Of a DNA stretch of 64,000 nt, positions 27,927 to 37,385 are shown piece by piece (within the stretch, counting starts at the first letter, position 1; each line of letters starts with the position of its first letter). The notes beneath the pieces are model-generated. The model saw only the letters and a program-made list of their open reading frames with translations, did no database searches and was not told the origin of the DNA. The position numbers were made by a program, and so were the translations under genes. The stretch lies in NCBI RefSeq assembly GCF_000239695.1, contig NZ_JH470338.1, positions 310,001-374,000 on the forward strand, read 5' to 3'. This stretch comes from Actinomyces graevenitzii C83 (GTDB lineage Bacteria; Actinomycetota; Actinomycetes; Actinomycetales; Actinomycetaceae).

Positions 27927-28426
27927 TGGTCTGGCTTGAAGCAGACGAACACACTATTGCATTCGAGGCGGCGCGAGACATTGCCTTGCGCCGCCTCGAG
28001 CGCTCCCTGGCGTGCCGCTCGCAAGTGCAGCAAGCTTTAGAGCGTAAACAGGTTGATCCAGACCTCATTGAACAGGTGCTAGATCGCCTAGAAGAAGTAG
28101 GTTTGCTTGATGACCTGGCCTACGCCCAAACCCTGGCCCGCACCCGGTTTCGTGAAAAATTTGCAGCCCGTCGCGCTATTGCTAGCGAGCTAAAAACTAA
28201 AGGCATCAGCGCGGCTAATATTGCCGCCGCTTTAGAACAAATTGATGACGCCGATGAGGCCCAGGCCGCGCTAGCCTTGGCCCGCAAAAAGGCTGCCACC
28301 CTAACTAATGTGGAGCCGGCAGTAGCTAAACGTAGGCTAGCTGGGGCTTTACAGCGCAAAGGCTACGGGCCAGCAGACACCTGGCATGCCATTGAAGTGG
28401 TTATGGGTGAGCAGCTAACAAACTAA
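27926..28426 (+). CDS. recX: RecX, RecA modulator
   Basis: A 166-residue helical-repeat protein that inhibits RecA filament extension. Three RecX repeats are visible: ARDIALRRLERSLACRSQVQQALERKQ, then LEEVGLLDDLAYAQTLARTRFREK and RRLAGALQRKGYGPADTWHAIEVV, each given here as sections of the family pattern. It overlaps recA by one base, the usual actinobacterial arrangement, so the two are co-expressed under LexA. Length is normal. Confidence 0.92.
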   Translation: MVWLEADEHTIAFEAARDIALRRLERSLACRSQVQQALERKQVDPDLIEQVLDRLEEVGLLDDLAYAQTLARTRFREKFAARRAIASELKTKGISAANIAAALEQIDDADEAQAALALARKKAATLTNVEPAVAKRRLAGALQRKGYGPADTWHAIEVVMGEQLTN

Positions 28427-28466
28427 AGCGTTGTTTGCGCTAAGGCTAGCCTTTTAGACTTAGCCC

Positions 28467-30137
28467 ATGAGCGAGCCTACCGTTGATTTGCAAGCGCTAG
28501 CCCAAAAGGCTGGTATCGCCCCCGAATATGTAGTTCCCTACGGCCGCGAAGTGGCCAAAATTGAGTTAGGAGCCCTTGGCTCCAAAGAACAAAAAGCCCG
28601 CTATGTGGTAGTTACTGCCACTAGCCCCACGCCTTTTGGTGAAGGTAAAACCACCACCGCTATCGGCCTGGTGCAGGGCATGGCCAAGATTGACCGAAAC
28701 GCAGTTTTGACTATTCGCCAGCCTGCCCAGGGCCCGGTATTTGGTATTAAGGGCGGGGCCACCGGTAACGGGGCCAGCCAGGTTGAGCCAGCCACCCTAA
28801 TTAACCTGCACCTAACCGGTGACTTTCACGCCATCACGGCAGCTCACAACCTGCTAAGCGCGATCATTGACAACCACCTCTACCAGGGCAATGAGCTAGA
28901 AATTGAAGAGCGCTCGATTACCTGGCCCAGGGTTTTGGATGTAAATGACCGTGCCCTGCGCCATATTGTTACCGGCCTAGGTGGACGTATCGACGGGGTA
29001 ACACGCCAGTCTTCCTTTGACATCACTCCTGCCAGTGAAGTCATGGTGATCATGTCCCTGGCTACCTCCCTAAAGGATCTACGCGAGCGCCTAGGACGCA
29101 TCGTGATTGGCCGCTCTAAGTCGGGCAAGTGGATTACCGCTGAAGACCTACAGGCCGCCGGCGCCATGACTGCCCTGCTGCGTGACGCCTTGCAGCCTAA
29201 CTTGCTGCGCACCAGCGAAAACACCCCGGTGCTGATCCACACCGGCCCCTTTGGGAACATTGCCACCGGCTGCTCTTCAGTAGTGGCCGACCTAATCGCC
29301 GCCCAACACGCTGATTATGTGGTAACCGAAGCGGGCTTTGGCGCCGATATGGGTGCTGAGCGTTTCTTTGACCTTAAGTGCGCGGTTTCTGGGCTACGTC
29401 CGCACGCAGCGGTGCTGGTAACCACGGTGCGTTCACTTAAGAGCCACTCGGGTAAGTTCAAGATTACCGCCGGTAAGGGCTTGCCTGAGCAGATGCTGGC
29501 CGAAAGCCCCCAGGATGTGCGCGCAGGCCAAGCTAACCTGCTCAAGCACATTGAGATTGTGCGCGGCTTTGGGATGGAGCCGGTGGTGGCTATCAACGTA
29601 TTCCCCACCGACCACGAAAGCGAGCTGGCAGAAATCGAAGCCATTGCCCGCGAAGCTGGCGCCCGCGTGGCCCGCTCCTATGGTGTGGTACGCGGGGGAG
29701 AAGGCTGCATTGAACTGGCCCAGGCGGTTGAGCAGGCCTGCCAGGATAGCGAAGGTCAAAACCAGGCGCGCCCACTTTACGAACGCGAAGATGACCTAAA
29801 AACTAAGATCGCTAAGGTCGCCGCCATGTATGGCGCTGATGGTGTTGACTACACTCCGGCTGCCGCCAAGCTACTGGCCACCTACCAGGCTGAAGGCTTT
29901 GGTGAGCTAAACGTAGTGGTAGCTAAGACGCCTATGTCGCTTAGCGCTGACCCCAGCGTTAAGGGTGCTCCTACCGGCTGGCGCCTGCCCATTCGCGAGG
30001 TGCGCCTAGCGGCTGGGGCCGGGTATGTGTACGCCATTAGCGGCAATCTTTCCACTATGCCGGGCCTACCCTCCACGCCGGGAGCTGCCCGCATTGATGT
30101 AGACACCACTACCGGAGAGATCCACGGTCTACACTAA
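28467..30137 (+). CDS. fhs: Formate-tetrahydrofolate ligase
   Basis: An ATP-dependent enzyme making 10-formyl-THF from formate and THF, feeding one-carbon units to purines and fMet-tRNA. The protein shows the family P-loop [37 protein letters not shown], the Asp/His-rich [37 protein letters not shown] in parts, and [18 protein letters not shown] near the end. The 556 residues equal the monofunctional bacterial form. It follows recX by 40 bp. A reverse-oriented GCGCTCGCG copy lies at 29082-29090 without an obvious composition switch. Confidence 0.95.
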   Translation: MSEPTVDLQALAQKAGIAPEYVVPYGREVAKIELGALGSKEQKARYVVVTATSPTPFGEGKTTTAIGLVQGMAKIDRNAVLTIRQPAQGPVFGIKGGATGNGASQVEPATLINLHLTGDFHAITAAHNLLSAIIDNHLYQGNELEIEERSITWPRVLDVNDRALRHIVTGLGGRIDGVTRQSSFDITPASEVMVIMSLATSLKDLRERLGRIVIGRSKSGKWITAEDLQAAGAMTALLRDALQPNLLRTSENTPVLIHTGPFGNIATGCSSVVADLIAAQHADYVVTEAGFGADMGAERFFDLKCAVSGLRPHAAVLVTTVRSLKSHSGKFKITAGKGLPEQMLAESPQDVRAGQANLLKHIEIVRGFGMEPVVAINVFPTDHESELAEIEAIAREAGARVARSYGVVRGGEGCIELAQAVEQACQDSEGQNQARPLYEREDDLKTKIAKVAAMYGADGVDYTPAAAKLLATYQAEGFGELNVVVAKTPMSLSADPSVKGAPTGWRLPIREVRLAAGAGYVYAISGNLSTMPGLPSTPGAARIDVDTTTGEIHGLH

Positions 30138-30169
30138 CGCGCTTTGGGGGGTGGGTTAAACTGACGCCG

Positions 30170-31720
30170 ATGAGCGTAAGTATTCCCACCCCCCGCACTT
30201 ATCACGTACGTACACTGGGCTGCCAGATGAACGTACATGACTCTGAGCGTATGGCTGGTCTGCTTGAAAAGGCCGGCTACACCAAAGTTGAGGACCTACC
30301 TGAAATCGCCGCGCGCGCCACTAAGGCCGGTGACGGCGGTGCAGACGTGGTCATTATTAACACGTGTTCGGTGCGTGAAAACGCCGCTAACCGACTCTTT
30401 GGTAACCTCGGCCAGCTAGCTGAGGTCAAACGCAACCGCCCGGGGATGCAGATTGCCGTGGCCGGCTGCCTAGCCCAGCAGATGGGGCAGGGCATTATTG
30501 ACCGGGCCCCCTGGGTGGATGTGGTGTTTGGTACCCACAATATTGACGTGCTGCCGGCACTGCTTGAACGTAGCCGCCACAACGCCGCAGCCGCCGTGGA
30601 GCTGGAAGAGTCACTGAAGGTTTTCCCCTCCACCCTACCTACCCGCCGTGAAAGCGTTTATGCAGGTTGGGTGTCTATCGCGGTGGGCTGCAACAACACC
30701 TGTACTTTCTGTATTGTGCCCTCACTGCGCGGTAAGCAGCGTGACAGGCGCCCAGGTGACATTCTGGCTGAAGTTGAGGCCCTGGCCGCCCAAGGCGCCG
30801 TCGAGGTTACTTTGCTGGGCCAAAACGTTAACTCCTATGGGGTTGGTTTTGGCGACCGTAAAGCTTTCGCTAAGCTGCTGCGCGCCGTGGGTAGCGTTGA
30901 GGGTATTGAGCGGGTGCGTTTTACCTCCCCGCACCCGGCTGCTTTTACCGACGACGTCATTGAAGCTATGGCCACCACCCCCACCGTGATGCCTAGCTTG
31001 CACATGCCACTGCAGTCAGGCTCTGACCGGGTACTGCGCGCTATGCGGCGCTCTTACCGCACTGAGCGGTTTATGGGCATCCTTGAGCGGGTACGTAAGG
31101 CTATTCCTGAGGCGGCCATTACCACCGACATTATTGTGGGTTTCCCGGGGGAAACTGAGGAAGATTTCCAGGCCACCCTCGACGTCGTCGAGCAAGCCCG
31201 CTTTGCCTCAGCCTTCACCTTTGAGTATTCCCCGCGCCCGGGCACGCCCGCAGCGGACCGTGAAGACCAGATTCCTCAAGAGGTTATGAAGGAGCGCTAC
31301 GCCCGCCTAGATAAGCTGGTGCGCCGCATCACCCAGGAGGAAAACGAGGCTCAGGAAGGCAAAGTCGTTGAGGTGCTGGTAGCCCAGGGGGAGGGTCGTA
31401 AAGACCTGGCCACTGAGCGTGTTTCTGGTCGCGCCGCTGATAACCGCCTGGTGCATGTGGCCCTACCGCAGGGGGTTCATGCTGGTGATTACGACGCCGG
31501 CGCCCCACGTCCAGGTGACATGGTGCGTGCCCGGGTAACTCACGGCGCCCCCCATAACCTGATCGCTGACAGTGCCCTTGATGGTGGCCTATTCGAGGTG
31601 CGTCGCACTCGCGCTGGGGACGCTTGGCTTGAGGCTCAAAAGCACTCTGGGGCGCCTGAGCCTGACAGTGCCCCGGTGTCGCTAGGGATCCCCACGATTG
31701 GACGTCGCCCAGGACTGTAA
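30170..31720 (+). CDS. miaB: tRNA-2-methylthio-N6-dimethylallyladenosine synthase
   Basis: A radical-SAM methylthiotransferase that modifies A37 of UNN-reading tRNAs. The N-terminal UPF0004 domain has three cluster cysteines ([29 protein letters not shown]). The radical-SAM core has [20 protein letters not shown], and a C-terminal TRAM domain follows (about 390-460). Its tail of about 40 residues beyond TRAM is longer than usual. miaA lies 1.5 kb downstream, separated by a ClC gene on the other strand. A terminator follows. Confidence 0.95.
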   Translation: MSVSIPTPRTYHVRTLGCQMNVHDSERMAGLLEKAGYTKVEDLPEIAARATKAGDGGADVVIINTCSVRENAANRLFGNLGQLAEVKRNRPGMQIAVAGCLAQQMGQGIIDRAPWVDVVFGTHNIDVLPALLERSRHNAAAAVELEESLKVFPSTLPTRRESVYAGWVSIAVGCNNTCTFCIVPSLRGKQRDRRPGDILAEVEALAAQGAVEVTLLGQNVNSYGVGFGDRKAFAKLLRAVGSVEGIERVRFTSPHPAAFTDDVIEAMATTPTVMPSLHMPLQSGSDRVLRAMRRSYRTERFMGILERVRKAIPEAAITTDIIVGFPGETEEDFQATLDVVEQARFASAFTFEYSPRPGTPAADREDQIPQEVMKERYARLDKLVRRITQEENEAQEGKVVEVLVAQGEGRKDLATERVSGRAADNRLVHVALPQGVHAGDYDAGAPRPGDMVRARVTHGAPHNLIADSALDGGLFEVRRTRAGDAWLEAQKHSGAPEPDSAPVSLGIPTIGRRPGL

Positions 31721-31753
31721 AGCTTTAGAACCAAAGCTTTCAAAGCTTATGGC

Positions 31754-31785
31754 GTTAAGCCCGGGTGTTAAGGCCCGGGCTTAAC
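31754..31785. terminator. Bidirectional terminator between miaB and the ClC gene
   Basis: A perfect 12-bp stem GTTAAGCCCGGG / CCCGGGCTTAAC with an 8-nt loop and a downstream T-run (31791-31795). It lies between convergent genes. Confidence 0.85.
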
Positions 31786-31786
31786 A

Positions 31787-33160
31787 CTACTTTTTAGCAA
31801 ATAGATACACTTTGCGGCGTTTAGCTAAACGAGACTTGCGTTTAGCTAAAGCCTCATAAACCGGGGGAGAGGCCAGCAGCATCGGGATTGACATGGCAAT
31901 CGCGCAGGCCGCCAGTGAGGCGGGCAGCATAGCGGTAGCCCCAGTCATCTCCGCAGTAAGCACCAGGCCGGTTACCGGCGCCTGCACTACGGCTGCGAAA
32001 AACGCGGCCATACAAACCACCGCTAGGCTGCCACCAACTGGCCCAAAGCCAAACAGGGTTTCCCCCAGGCGGGTAAGTAGTAGCCCTATGCCGGTGCCCA
32101 CCACCAGCATGGGGGCGAAAATTCCACCCGGGGTGCCGGCGGCGTAGCAGATAGGGGCGGACACAATACGGATAGCTAGCATTAGCGCTACGCCCCCGAG
32201 CGTGCCCGCGCCTAGTAGGGCGGATTGGGTTAGGTTGTCGCCCCCACCCACCACGGTGGGGTAGAACCAGGCCAGCAGCCCAACCCCGGCACCCACAATC
32301 ATGCAGCGCTTGGCGCGGCTAATACCGATACGGTCGGCAATGTTTAAAGTGGCCAAAATGTAGTGGGTGTAGGCGGTACCAGCCAGTCCACACACCAGCC
32401 CGGCCACCAGATACCAGGGAATATCGGTCAGGTTTGAGCCAGAGATAGGGCCGGTAACAAATTCCTGGTTAGTGTCAACCAGCATGCGGGCAGACAAAAA
32501 GCCACTGGCTGAGGCCAGTAGGGTGGCTATGGCATAGCGTGGGTTGAAAGTTTGCAGTAGTTCTTCAAGCACAAACACGCCGCCGGCAATTGGGGCGTTA
32601 AAAGCGGTGGCTAGTCCAGCGGCAGCTCCGGCCGCCATAAGCACCCGCAACTGGGCGCGCGTAGAGCCGATACCGCGAGCAATAAAAATCCCAACAGTGC
32701 CACCCATTTGCACCATGGGACCTTCACGCCCCAGCATCATGCCGCTACTAATGGCCAGCACCCCACCTAGGAACTTAATGGGCAGCACTCGGCGTCGGTT
32801 GGGCTCTGCCCTACCTTGCACCACTGCCTCAGTGCGGGGGATACCTGAGCCTTCAGCAGCTGGTTCTAGACGTGAAACCAAAAACCCAGCTAGCCCTGCC
32901 AAAGAGGCACAAACCAGCACCAGTACCGGTAAACCAACTAGGCCCTGGGAGTGTAGAAAACTAATCAGCCAGTTACGCCACTGGGCCCCATAGTTTAGAC
33001 AAAGCCGAAAACTTCCCGCCACTGCCCCAGCTAGTAGCCCCACACAAATAGCGGCTACAAACAGGCTGAACAGGTCACGATTTTGATGCACCCGCGCACG
33101 TATCTGCGGCCCTAAATATAGTGGAGGTAATTCAGGCAGGTCATCTGGCTTTAAGGCCAT
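31787..33160 (-). CDS. ClC-family chloride channel/transporter
   Basis: A 457-residue membrane protein of the voltage-gated chloride channel superfamily. The selectivity motifs are seen as GSGIPRTEAV (GSGIP), GREGPMVQMGG (GREGP) and GTPGGIFAPMLVVG (GxFxP). About ten membrane helices are present. The glutamate of GREGP, the gating glutamate of Cl-/H+ exchangers, is retained, which favours an antiporter. The gene is on the opposite strand between miaB and miaA. Confidence 0.9.
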   Translation of the reverse strand: MALKPDDLPELPPLYLGPQIRARVHQNRDLFSLFVAAICVGLLAGAVAGSFRLCLNYGAQWRNWLISFLHSQGLVGLPVLVLVCASLAGLAGFLVSRLEPAAEGSGIPRTEAVVQGRAEPNRRRVLPIKFLGGVLAISSGMMLGREGPMVQMGGTVGIFIARGIGSTRAQLRVLMAAGAAAGLATAFNAPIAGGVFVLEELLQTFNPRYAIATLLASASGFLSARMLVDTNQEFVTGPISGSNLTDIPWYLVAGLVCGLAGTAYTHYILATLNIADRIGISRAKRCMIVGAGVGLLAWFYPTVVGGGDNLTQSALLGAGTLGGVALMLAIRIVSAPICYAAGTPGGIFAPMLVVGTGIGLLLTRLGETLFGFGPVGGSLAVVCMAAFFAAVVQAPVTGLVLTAEMTGATAMLPASLAACAIAMSIPMLLASPPVYEALAKRKSRLAKRRKVYLFAKK

Positions 33161-33228
33161 CTAAATAGCTCCTGCGTGGTGATAACAATTAACTATGCAA
33201 TGATACGCCTAAACGTTAGGGTGCATAC

Positions 33229-34173
33229 GTGAGTGAGTCAATCGCCGTCGTCGGCCCCACCGCAACCGGCAAATCCCAGCTAGCCCTAAGCATTGCCCAG
33301 CACCTAGGCGGCGCCGACGCTGCCGAAATTATTAACGCTGATGCCTACCAGCTTTACAAAGGCATGGATATCGGCACCGCTAAACTCACCCCAGCTGAGC
33401 GAGGCGGCATCCCGCACCACCAGTTTGACGTGCTGGAAGTAGACCAGGAAGCCTCAGTGGCCGCCTACCAGCGCCACGCCCTAGCCGACGCCGCAGACAT
33501 CACTAAACGCGGCAAACGAGTAATTTGGGTAGGCGGCTCAGGACTATATCTACGCGCAGTCACCGACGATTTCGTCTTCCCAGCTACCGACCCCAGCGTG
33601 CGTGAACGCTTTGAGGCCCGCTGGCAAAACGAAGGCGGCCAGCTACTTTACAGCGAACTTGAACGCCTAGACCCCCTAGCCGCCGCGCGCATCCAAGCCA
33701 CTGACAGGCGCCGCGTAGTGCGGGCCCTAGAAGTAATCGAACTAACCGGCAAACCCTACTCAGCCTCCCTACCCACCTACCGCGACCGAGTACCCACAGT
33801 GCACCTTGCCTTACGGGTAGAACGCGAAAGCCTACGCCAAGCCATCGCTAGACGCACCCGCAAAATGTTTGACGCCGGCCTAATTGAAGAAACCCGCACC
33901 CTACTAGATAAAGGCCTGCGTAACTCGCCAACTGCCTCGCGCGCCATTGGCTACGCCCAAGCCATAGCGGTAATCGATGGCCAAATGAGCCAAGAGCAAG
34001 CCTGCGAGGCAGTAACACTGGCCACTAATCAGCTGGTAAGCCGGCAGCTCAAATGGTTTAGACGCGATCCACGGGTAAACTGGATAGACGTAGAACTAAC
34101 TAAGCAGGGCTATCTTGAGCCCGCCCAGGCCCGTGCTGCCTACGCTAAGGCCTTTGCGCTTTTAGAAAGGTGA
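33229..34173 (+). CDS. miaA: tRNA dimethylallyltransferase
   Basis: Transfers a dimethylallyl group to A37 of tRNAs reading UNN codons, the substrate for MiaB. P-loop GPTATGKSQLALSIA, EIINADAYQLYKGMDIGTAK in parts, HHQFDVLEVD, VWVGGSGLYLRAV (as VGGSGLYLRA), RRVVRALEVIELTG and SRAIGYAQAI are canonical; 314 residues. GTG start. Codons strongly favour A/C endings (CTA, GCC, CGC), part of a strand-composition tract. It is followed 3 bp later by the DapF-like gene, the usual actinobacterial miaA-dapF order. Confidence 0.95.
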   Translation: MSESIAVVGPTATGKSQLALSIAQHLGGADAAEIINADAYQLYKGMDIGTAKLTPAERGGIPHHQFDVLEVDQEASVAAYQRHALADAADITKRGKRVIWVGGSGLYLRAVTDDFVFPATDPSVRERFEARWQNEGGQLLYSELERLDPLAAARIQATDRRRVVRALEVIELTGKPYSASLPTYRDRVPTVHLALRVERESLRQAIARRTRKMFDAGLIEETRTLLDKGLRNSPTASRAIGYAQAIAVIDGQMSQEQACEAVTLATNQLVSRQLKWFRRDPRVNWIDVELTKQGYLEPAQARAAYAKAFALLER

Positions 34174-34176
34174 GCC

Positions 34177-35124
34177 ATGTTTGACGCGCTGCATGAAGCT
34201 AACGCCGTAAAGGTTGAAGTAGCTGGCAAACGTGTACTGGTGCTCATTGACCCCTCCAAACAGCTACAGCTAAACACCACTGAGGTTGCGCTAGCCTGCT
34301 CGCCGCGCGCGCTAGGGGCCGACGCCCTAGTGCGCTGCTTATACACCCAGTACGTACCCGGCACTGCGCGACTACTAGAGTTAGCTCCCCAAGCCGAATG
34401 GTTCATTGAAGCCTACGCCCCTGACGGCGCCGTGCTAGATGTCAGCGGCGAATTGCTGGTAGCCAGCGCCTGCGCCCTGGTAGAACAAGCCCTGGTCAAA
34501 GCCCCCATCGACTTCGCCACCCGAGCAGGGGTGCGCAGCGTATCCAAACTAGACAATGTCTGGAGCGTGGCCGGCCAGCCCATTAACTACGCCCACCCAG
34601 CCCTAGCTGCCCAAGCAGGCATGGATAGCGCCGTTAACCTACAAGGCACCACCTACGGCTCACTTGGCCTACAAGTACCCCAAACACTTAACGTGGTAGC
34701 CCAAAGCGAGATAGACCAAAGCGCTCAAACCTTCAGCGGTGCAGGCGACTGGGCCCTACTAGTTAGCAGCCAAACCACCAACTACCTCACCCACATCTAC
34801 ACTCACCTAGTGCCCAACCAAGCACAAAACACCGCTAGCGCCCCCTGGCCCAGCCAGCTAGCCCTAGCCGCCGCCGGCGCCATGTACTGCTGGCTCAGCC
34901 CGCAGATAGCTGCGCTCGCGGATGTTTCTGTCGGTGACGTCGCCGAGACCAGCGCTGCGCCCGAGACTAGCGGCGCCTGCGAGACCAGCGCCGCGCCTAG
35001 TGATTACCTAGTGAAAATCGCTGACCATGACCTGGCTGTGCACCTAGACGGCAACCCCTTTGCTGGCGAGCGCGCCCTTATCAGTATGCGGGCCAATGTG
35101 GTGGCTCAAGCCATGCTGTTCTAG
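34177..35124 (+). CDS. DapF-like protein lacking the catalytic cysteines (probable pseudoenzyme)
   Basis: This gene holds the position of diaminopimelate epimerase, directly after miaA. Weak similarity remains: CSPRALGADALVR resembles the DapF segment C-x-R-x-x-G-x-GADGV, and AEWFIEAYAPDGAVLDVSGEL resembles the stretch with the first active-site loop (normally M-C-G-N-G). The first catalytic Cys is replaced in LDVSGEL. The second loop (normally C-G-T-G) is absent, its place taken by a low-complexity ETSAAP/ETSGAC repeat near residues 257-274. The 315 residues are close to actinobacterial DapF. I infer a decayed or repurposed homologue; a true dapF may lie elsewhere. Composition switches at 34912. 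Confidence 0.6.
   Translation: MFDALHEANAVKVEVAGKRVLVLIDPSKQLQLNTTEVALACSPRALGADALVRCLYTQYVPGTARLLELAPQAEWFIEAYAPDGAVLDVSGELLVASACALVEQALVKAPIDFATRAGVRSVSKLDNVWSVAGQPINYAHPALAAQAGMDSAVNLQGTTYGSLGLQVPQTLNVVAQSEIDQSAQTFSGAGDWALLVSSQTTNYLTHIYTHLVPNQAQNTASAPWPSQLALAAAGAMYCWLSPQIAALADVSVGDVAETSAAPETSGACETSAAPSDYLVKIADHDLAVHLDGNPFAGERALISMRANVVAQAMLF
34912..34920 (+). repeat. GCGCTCGCG motif at a strand-composition switch
   Basis: An exact copy within the DapF-like gene. In the roughly 40 codons before it about one in six ends in G or T; in the 19 codons after it more than half do. Confidence 0.6.
34945..34998 (+). repeat. Three 18-bp tandem repeats in the DapF-like gene
   Basis: Units at 34945, 34963 and 34981 begin GAGACC/GAGACT and encode ETSAAP, ETSGAC, ETSAAP. 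They start 25 bp after the GCGCTCGCG motif. Confidence 0.7.
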
Positions 35125-35146
35125 CGGCTGCTCTAGCACTAGGGGG

Positions 35147-35758
35147 CTAGCGGGTTACTTTAAAAACCCTAAAACCCTTAGAAGAAGCTGCCTTTTCAAC
35201 CTGCCAGCCTTGGGCGCTCAGCCATTTAGCTAGCGAGTCCGCACCCAAGTTACGCTGCACCACCAGCCAGGCGGCGCCGTCGTCGGCCAAAAAAGCCAGC
35301 CACTTAAGCAGCAACTCATGCAGGGCCTGCTTACCGATACGCACCGGGGGATTAGACCAAATAGTGCGTAGCTTTAGGTCATTGTCTAGCAGATACTTTT
35401 CCAGCTGCTCAGGGGTAAAAGTGGCTACGCTATAGCCGGCAGTTTTAGCATTTTCGCTACTAAGCTCCAGGGCGCGAGTGTTGATATCAACCGCTAAAAC
35501 TTCACTGTCACTGCCTTTAAGCGCATCACACAGCGCCAGGGTGATCGGCCCCCAACCACAGCCCACATCCAAAGCCAAACCCGCCTGCGGGTCGGGTACA
35601 TGCGAAAGCAGCACCTGGGTACCCAAATCCACGCGGCCCCCACTAAAAACTCCCGAAGCGGTAGTCACCTGATGCTCAGTGCCGCGAATATTTAAAGTGC
35701 GTACATGCTTAGTTAGCTCCACCGCAGGGGTGGCAGAAAAGTAATGTTCCTGGCTCAC
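35147..35758 (-). CDS. RsmC-like class I SAM-dependent methyltransferase
   Basis: A 203-residue methyltransferase-small (MTS) domain protein related to the RsmC/RsmD-type 16S guanine-N2 methyltransferases. SAM site ALDVGCGWGPITLAL, VLAVDINTRALELSSENA and the catalytic NPPV motif in IWSNPPVRIGKQ are present. GTG start. It lies antisense inside a tract where the + strand is C/A-rich; its own codons therefore end largely in G or T (TTG, CTG, GTG, CAG), opposite to the flanking + strand genes. The rRNA target is inferred from the family. Confidence 0.85.
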   Translation of the reverse strand: MSQEHYFSATPAVELTKHVRTLNIRGTEHQVTTASGVFSGGRVDLGTQVLLSHVPDPQAGLALDVGCGWGPITLALCDALKGSDSEVLAVDINTRALELSSENAKTAGYSVATFTPEQLEKYLLDNDLKLRTIWSNPPVRIGKQALHELLLKWLAFLADDGAAWLVVQRNLGADSLAKWLSAQGWQVEKAASSKGFRVFKVTR

Positions 35759-35807
35759 AGCTAAACGCTATCCCACTGCGCTTGCTGCGTGGTACCGTCT
35801 GTGCCGT

Positions 35808-37385
35808 ATGACTAAAACAAATAATTTCTCTGCCGGCAATCCCTTAGTTTCGAGCGAGGCTGCACCCAGCCGGGACTCTAGCGCACAGGCGCGCGACATC
35901 ATTGACCGAGTGCTATCACGCTCGGGCACCGCCCTAGCCTCCACAGCAGCTCAACACGAACGCGGCGAAAAAAACGACGCCGGTGCGCTAGAGCGTGCCG
36001 AACGTGCCGCCCTAACCCGCGTGGCTGGACTATCAACCGAGCTAGAAGACGTAAGCGAAGTTGAATACCGCCAAATCCGCCTCGAAAAAGTAGTGCTAAT
36101 CGGCATCTACAGCACCAACGCCCAAGAAGCCGAATACTCTCTACGTGAGCTAGCCGCGCTAGCTGAAACCGCCGGCTCCCAGGTACTCGACGCCCTCCTA
36201 CAACGACGCGACACCCCCGACCCAGCCACCTACCTAGGCTCAGGTAAAGCCAAAGAGCTAGCCCAAATCGTGGCCGACACCGGGGCAGACACTGTAATCG
36301 CTGACGGCGACCTAGCCCCCTCACAGCGGCGCGCCCTAGAAGACGTAGTCAAAGTTAAGGTAGTAGACCGCACCGCCTTGATCCTAGACATTTTCGCCCA
36401 ACACGCTAAAAGCCGTGAAGGTAAAGCCCAAGTAGAACTAGCCCAGCTTGAATACCTCCTGCCGCGCCTACGCGGTTGGGGTGAATCCATGTCACGCCAG
36501 GCCGGTGGGCGCGTAGCCGCAGGTCAAGGTATCGGTTCACGCGGCCCAGGGGAAACCAAAATCGAGCTAGACCGCCGCCGCATCCGCGACCGCATGGCCA
36601 AACTACGCCGCGAAATCAAAGCCATGGCCCCCGCGCGCGAAACCAAACGCGGCTCACGCCAACGCGGCGCTATCGCCTCAGTGGCTATTGCCGGCTACAC
36701 CAACGCCGGTAAATCCTCACTGCTAAACGCCATCACCGGCGCCCAAATCATGGTGCAAGATGCCCTGTTTGCCACCCTAGATCCCACCGTGCGCCGCGCC
36801 AGCACCCCAGATGGGCGGGTCTACACCCTCACCGACACGGTAGGTTTCGTACGCAACCTACCCCACGAACTAATCGAAGCCTTCCGCTCCACCCTAGAAG
36901 AAGTCGCCCAAGCTGACCTGATCCTACATGTGGTAGACGCCGCCCACCCCGACCCGGTAGGCCAAATCAGTGCCGTACGCCAAGTCCTAGCTGACATCGA
37001 CGGCGTCGAAAACATCCCCGAACTAGTCGTCTTCAACAAAGCCGACCTGGCCGACCCGGTAGACCTGGTGGGGCTACGCACCCGCGAACCCAACTCGGTA
37101 GTAGTCTCGGCCTACACCGGCAAAGGCATTGAACAGCTAGTAGAGCGCATCGCCCAGCTACTGCCACGCCCCGAAGTAATGGTGGACCTGATCCTGCCCT
37201 ACTCACGCGGAGACCTACTAGCGCGAGTACACGAAGACGGCGACATTGAAATCCTCGAATATGTAGAAACCGGCACCCACCTACGCGCTCGCGTGCACCC
37301 TGGCCTGGCCTCTGCGCTTAAACAAGCAGCCCTAGCTGGTAGCGGTACACGTGGGGCTGACCGGGGCGGCGTCGAACCAAACTAA
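35808..37385 (+). CDS. hflX: Ribosome-associated GTPase HflX
   Basis: A GTPase that splits stalled or stressed ribosomes. The N-terminal HflX domain (about 100-200) contains VLIGIYSTNAQEAEYSL, TYLGSGKAKELAQIVAD and VKVVDRTALILDIFAQHAKSREGK in parts. The linker RGPGETKIELDRRRIRDR precedes the G domain: GYTNAGKSSLLNAI, FATLDPTVRR, DTVGFVRNLPHELIEAFRST in parts, FNKADL and SAYTGKG. The 525-residue length includes a non-conserved 55-residue N-terminus, common in actinobacteria. Codons end heavily in A/C until 37285, where the bias stops. It overlaps dinG by 1 bp. Confidence 0.94.
   Translation: MTKTNNFSAGNPLVSSEAAPSRDSSAQARDIIDRVLSRSGTALASTAAQHERGEKNDAGALERAERAALTRVAGLSTELEDVSEVEYRQIRLEKVVLIGIYSTNAQEAEYSLRELAALAETAGSQVLDALLQRRDTPDPATYLGSGKAKELAQIVADTGADTVIADGDLAPSQRRALEDVVKVKVVDRTALILDIFAQHAKSREGKAQVELAQLEYLLPRLRGWGESMSRQAGGRVAAGQGIGSRGPGETKIELDRRRIRDRMAKLRREIKAMAPARETKRGSRQRGAIASVAIAGYTNAGKSSLLNAITGAQIMVQDALFATLDPTVRRASTPDGRVYTLTDTVGFVRNLPHELIEAFRSTLEEVAQADLILHVVDAAHPDPVGQISAVRQVLADIDGVENIPELVVFNKADLADPVDLVGLRTREPNSVVVSAYTGKGIEQLVERIAQLLPRPEVMVDLILPYSRGDLLARVHEDGDIEILEYVETGTHLRARVHPGLASALKQAALAGSGTRGADRGGVEPN
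37285..37293 (+). repeat. GCGCTCGCG motif at a strand-composition switch
   Basis: An exact copy within the last 100 bp of hflX. In the 45 codons before it about 8 end in G/T; in the 33 after it, 14 do. Confidence 0.6.

Noticed and set aside
35147..37293. Skew as translational codon selection or transcription-coupled mutation
   Set aside because: Intergenic DNA shows it too, and an antisense gene in the tract has the opposite codon endings.
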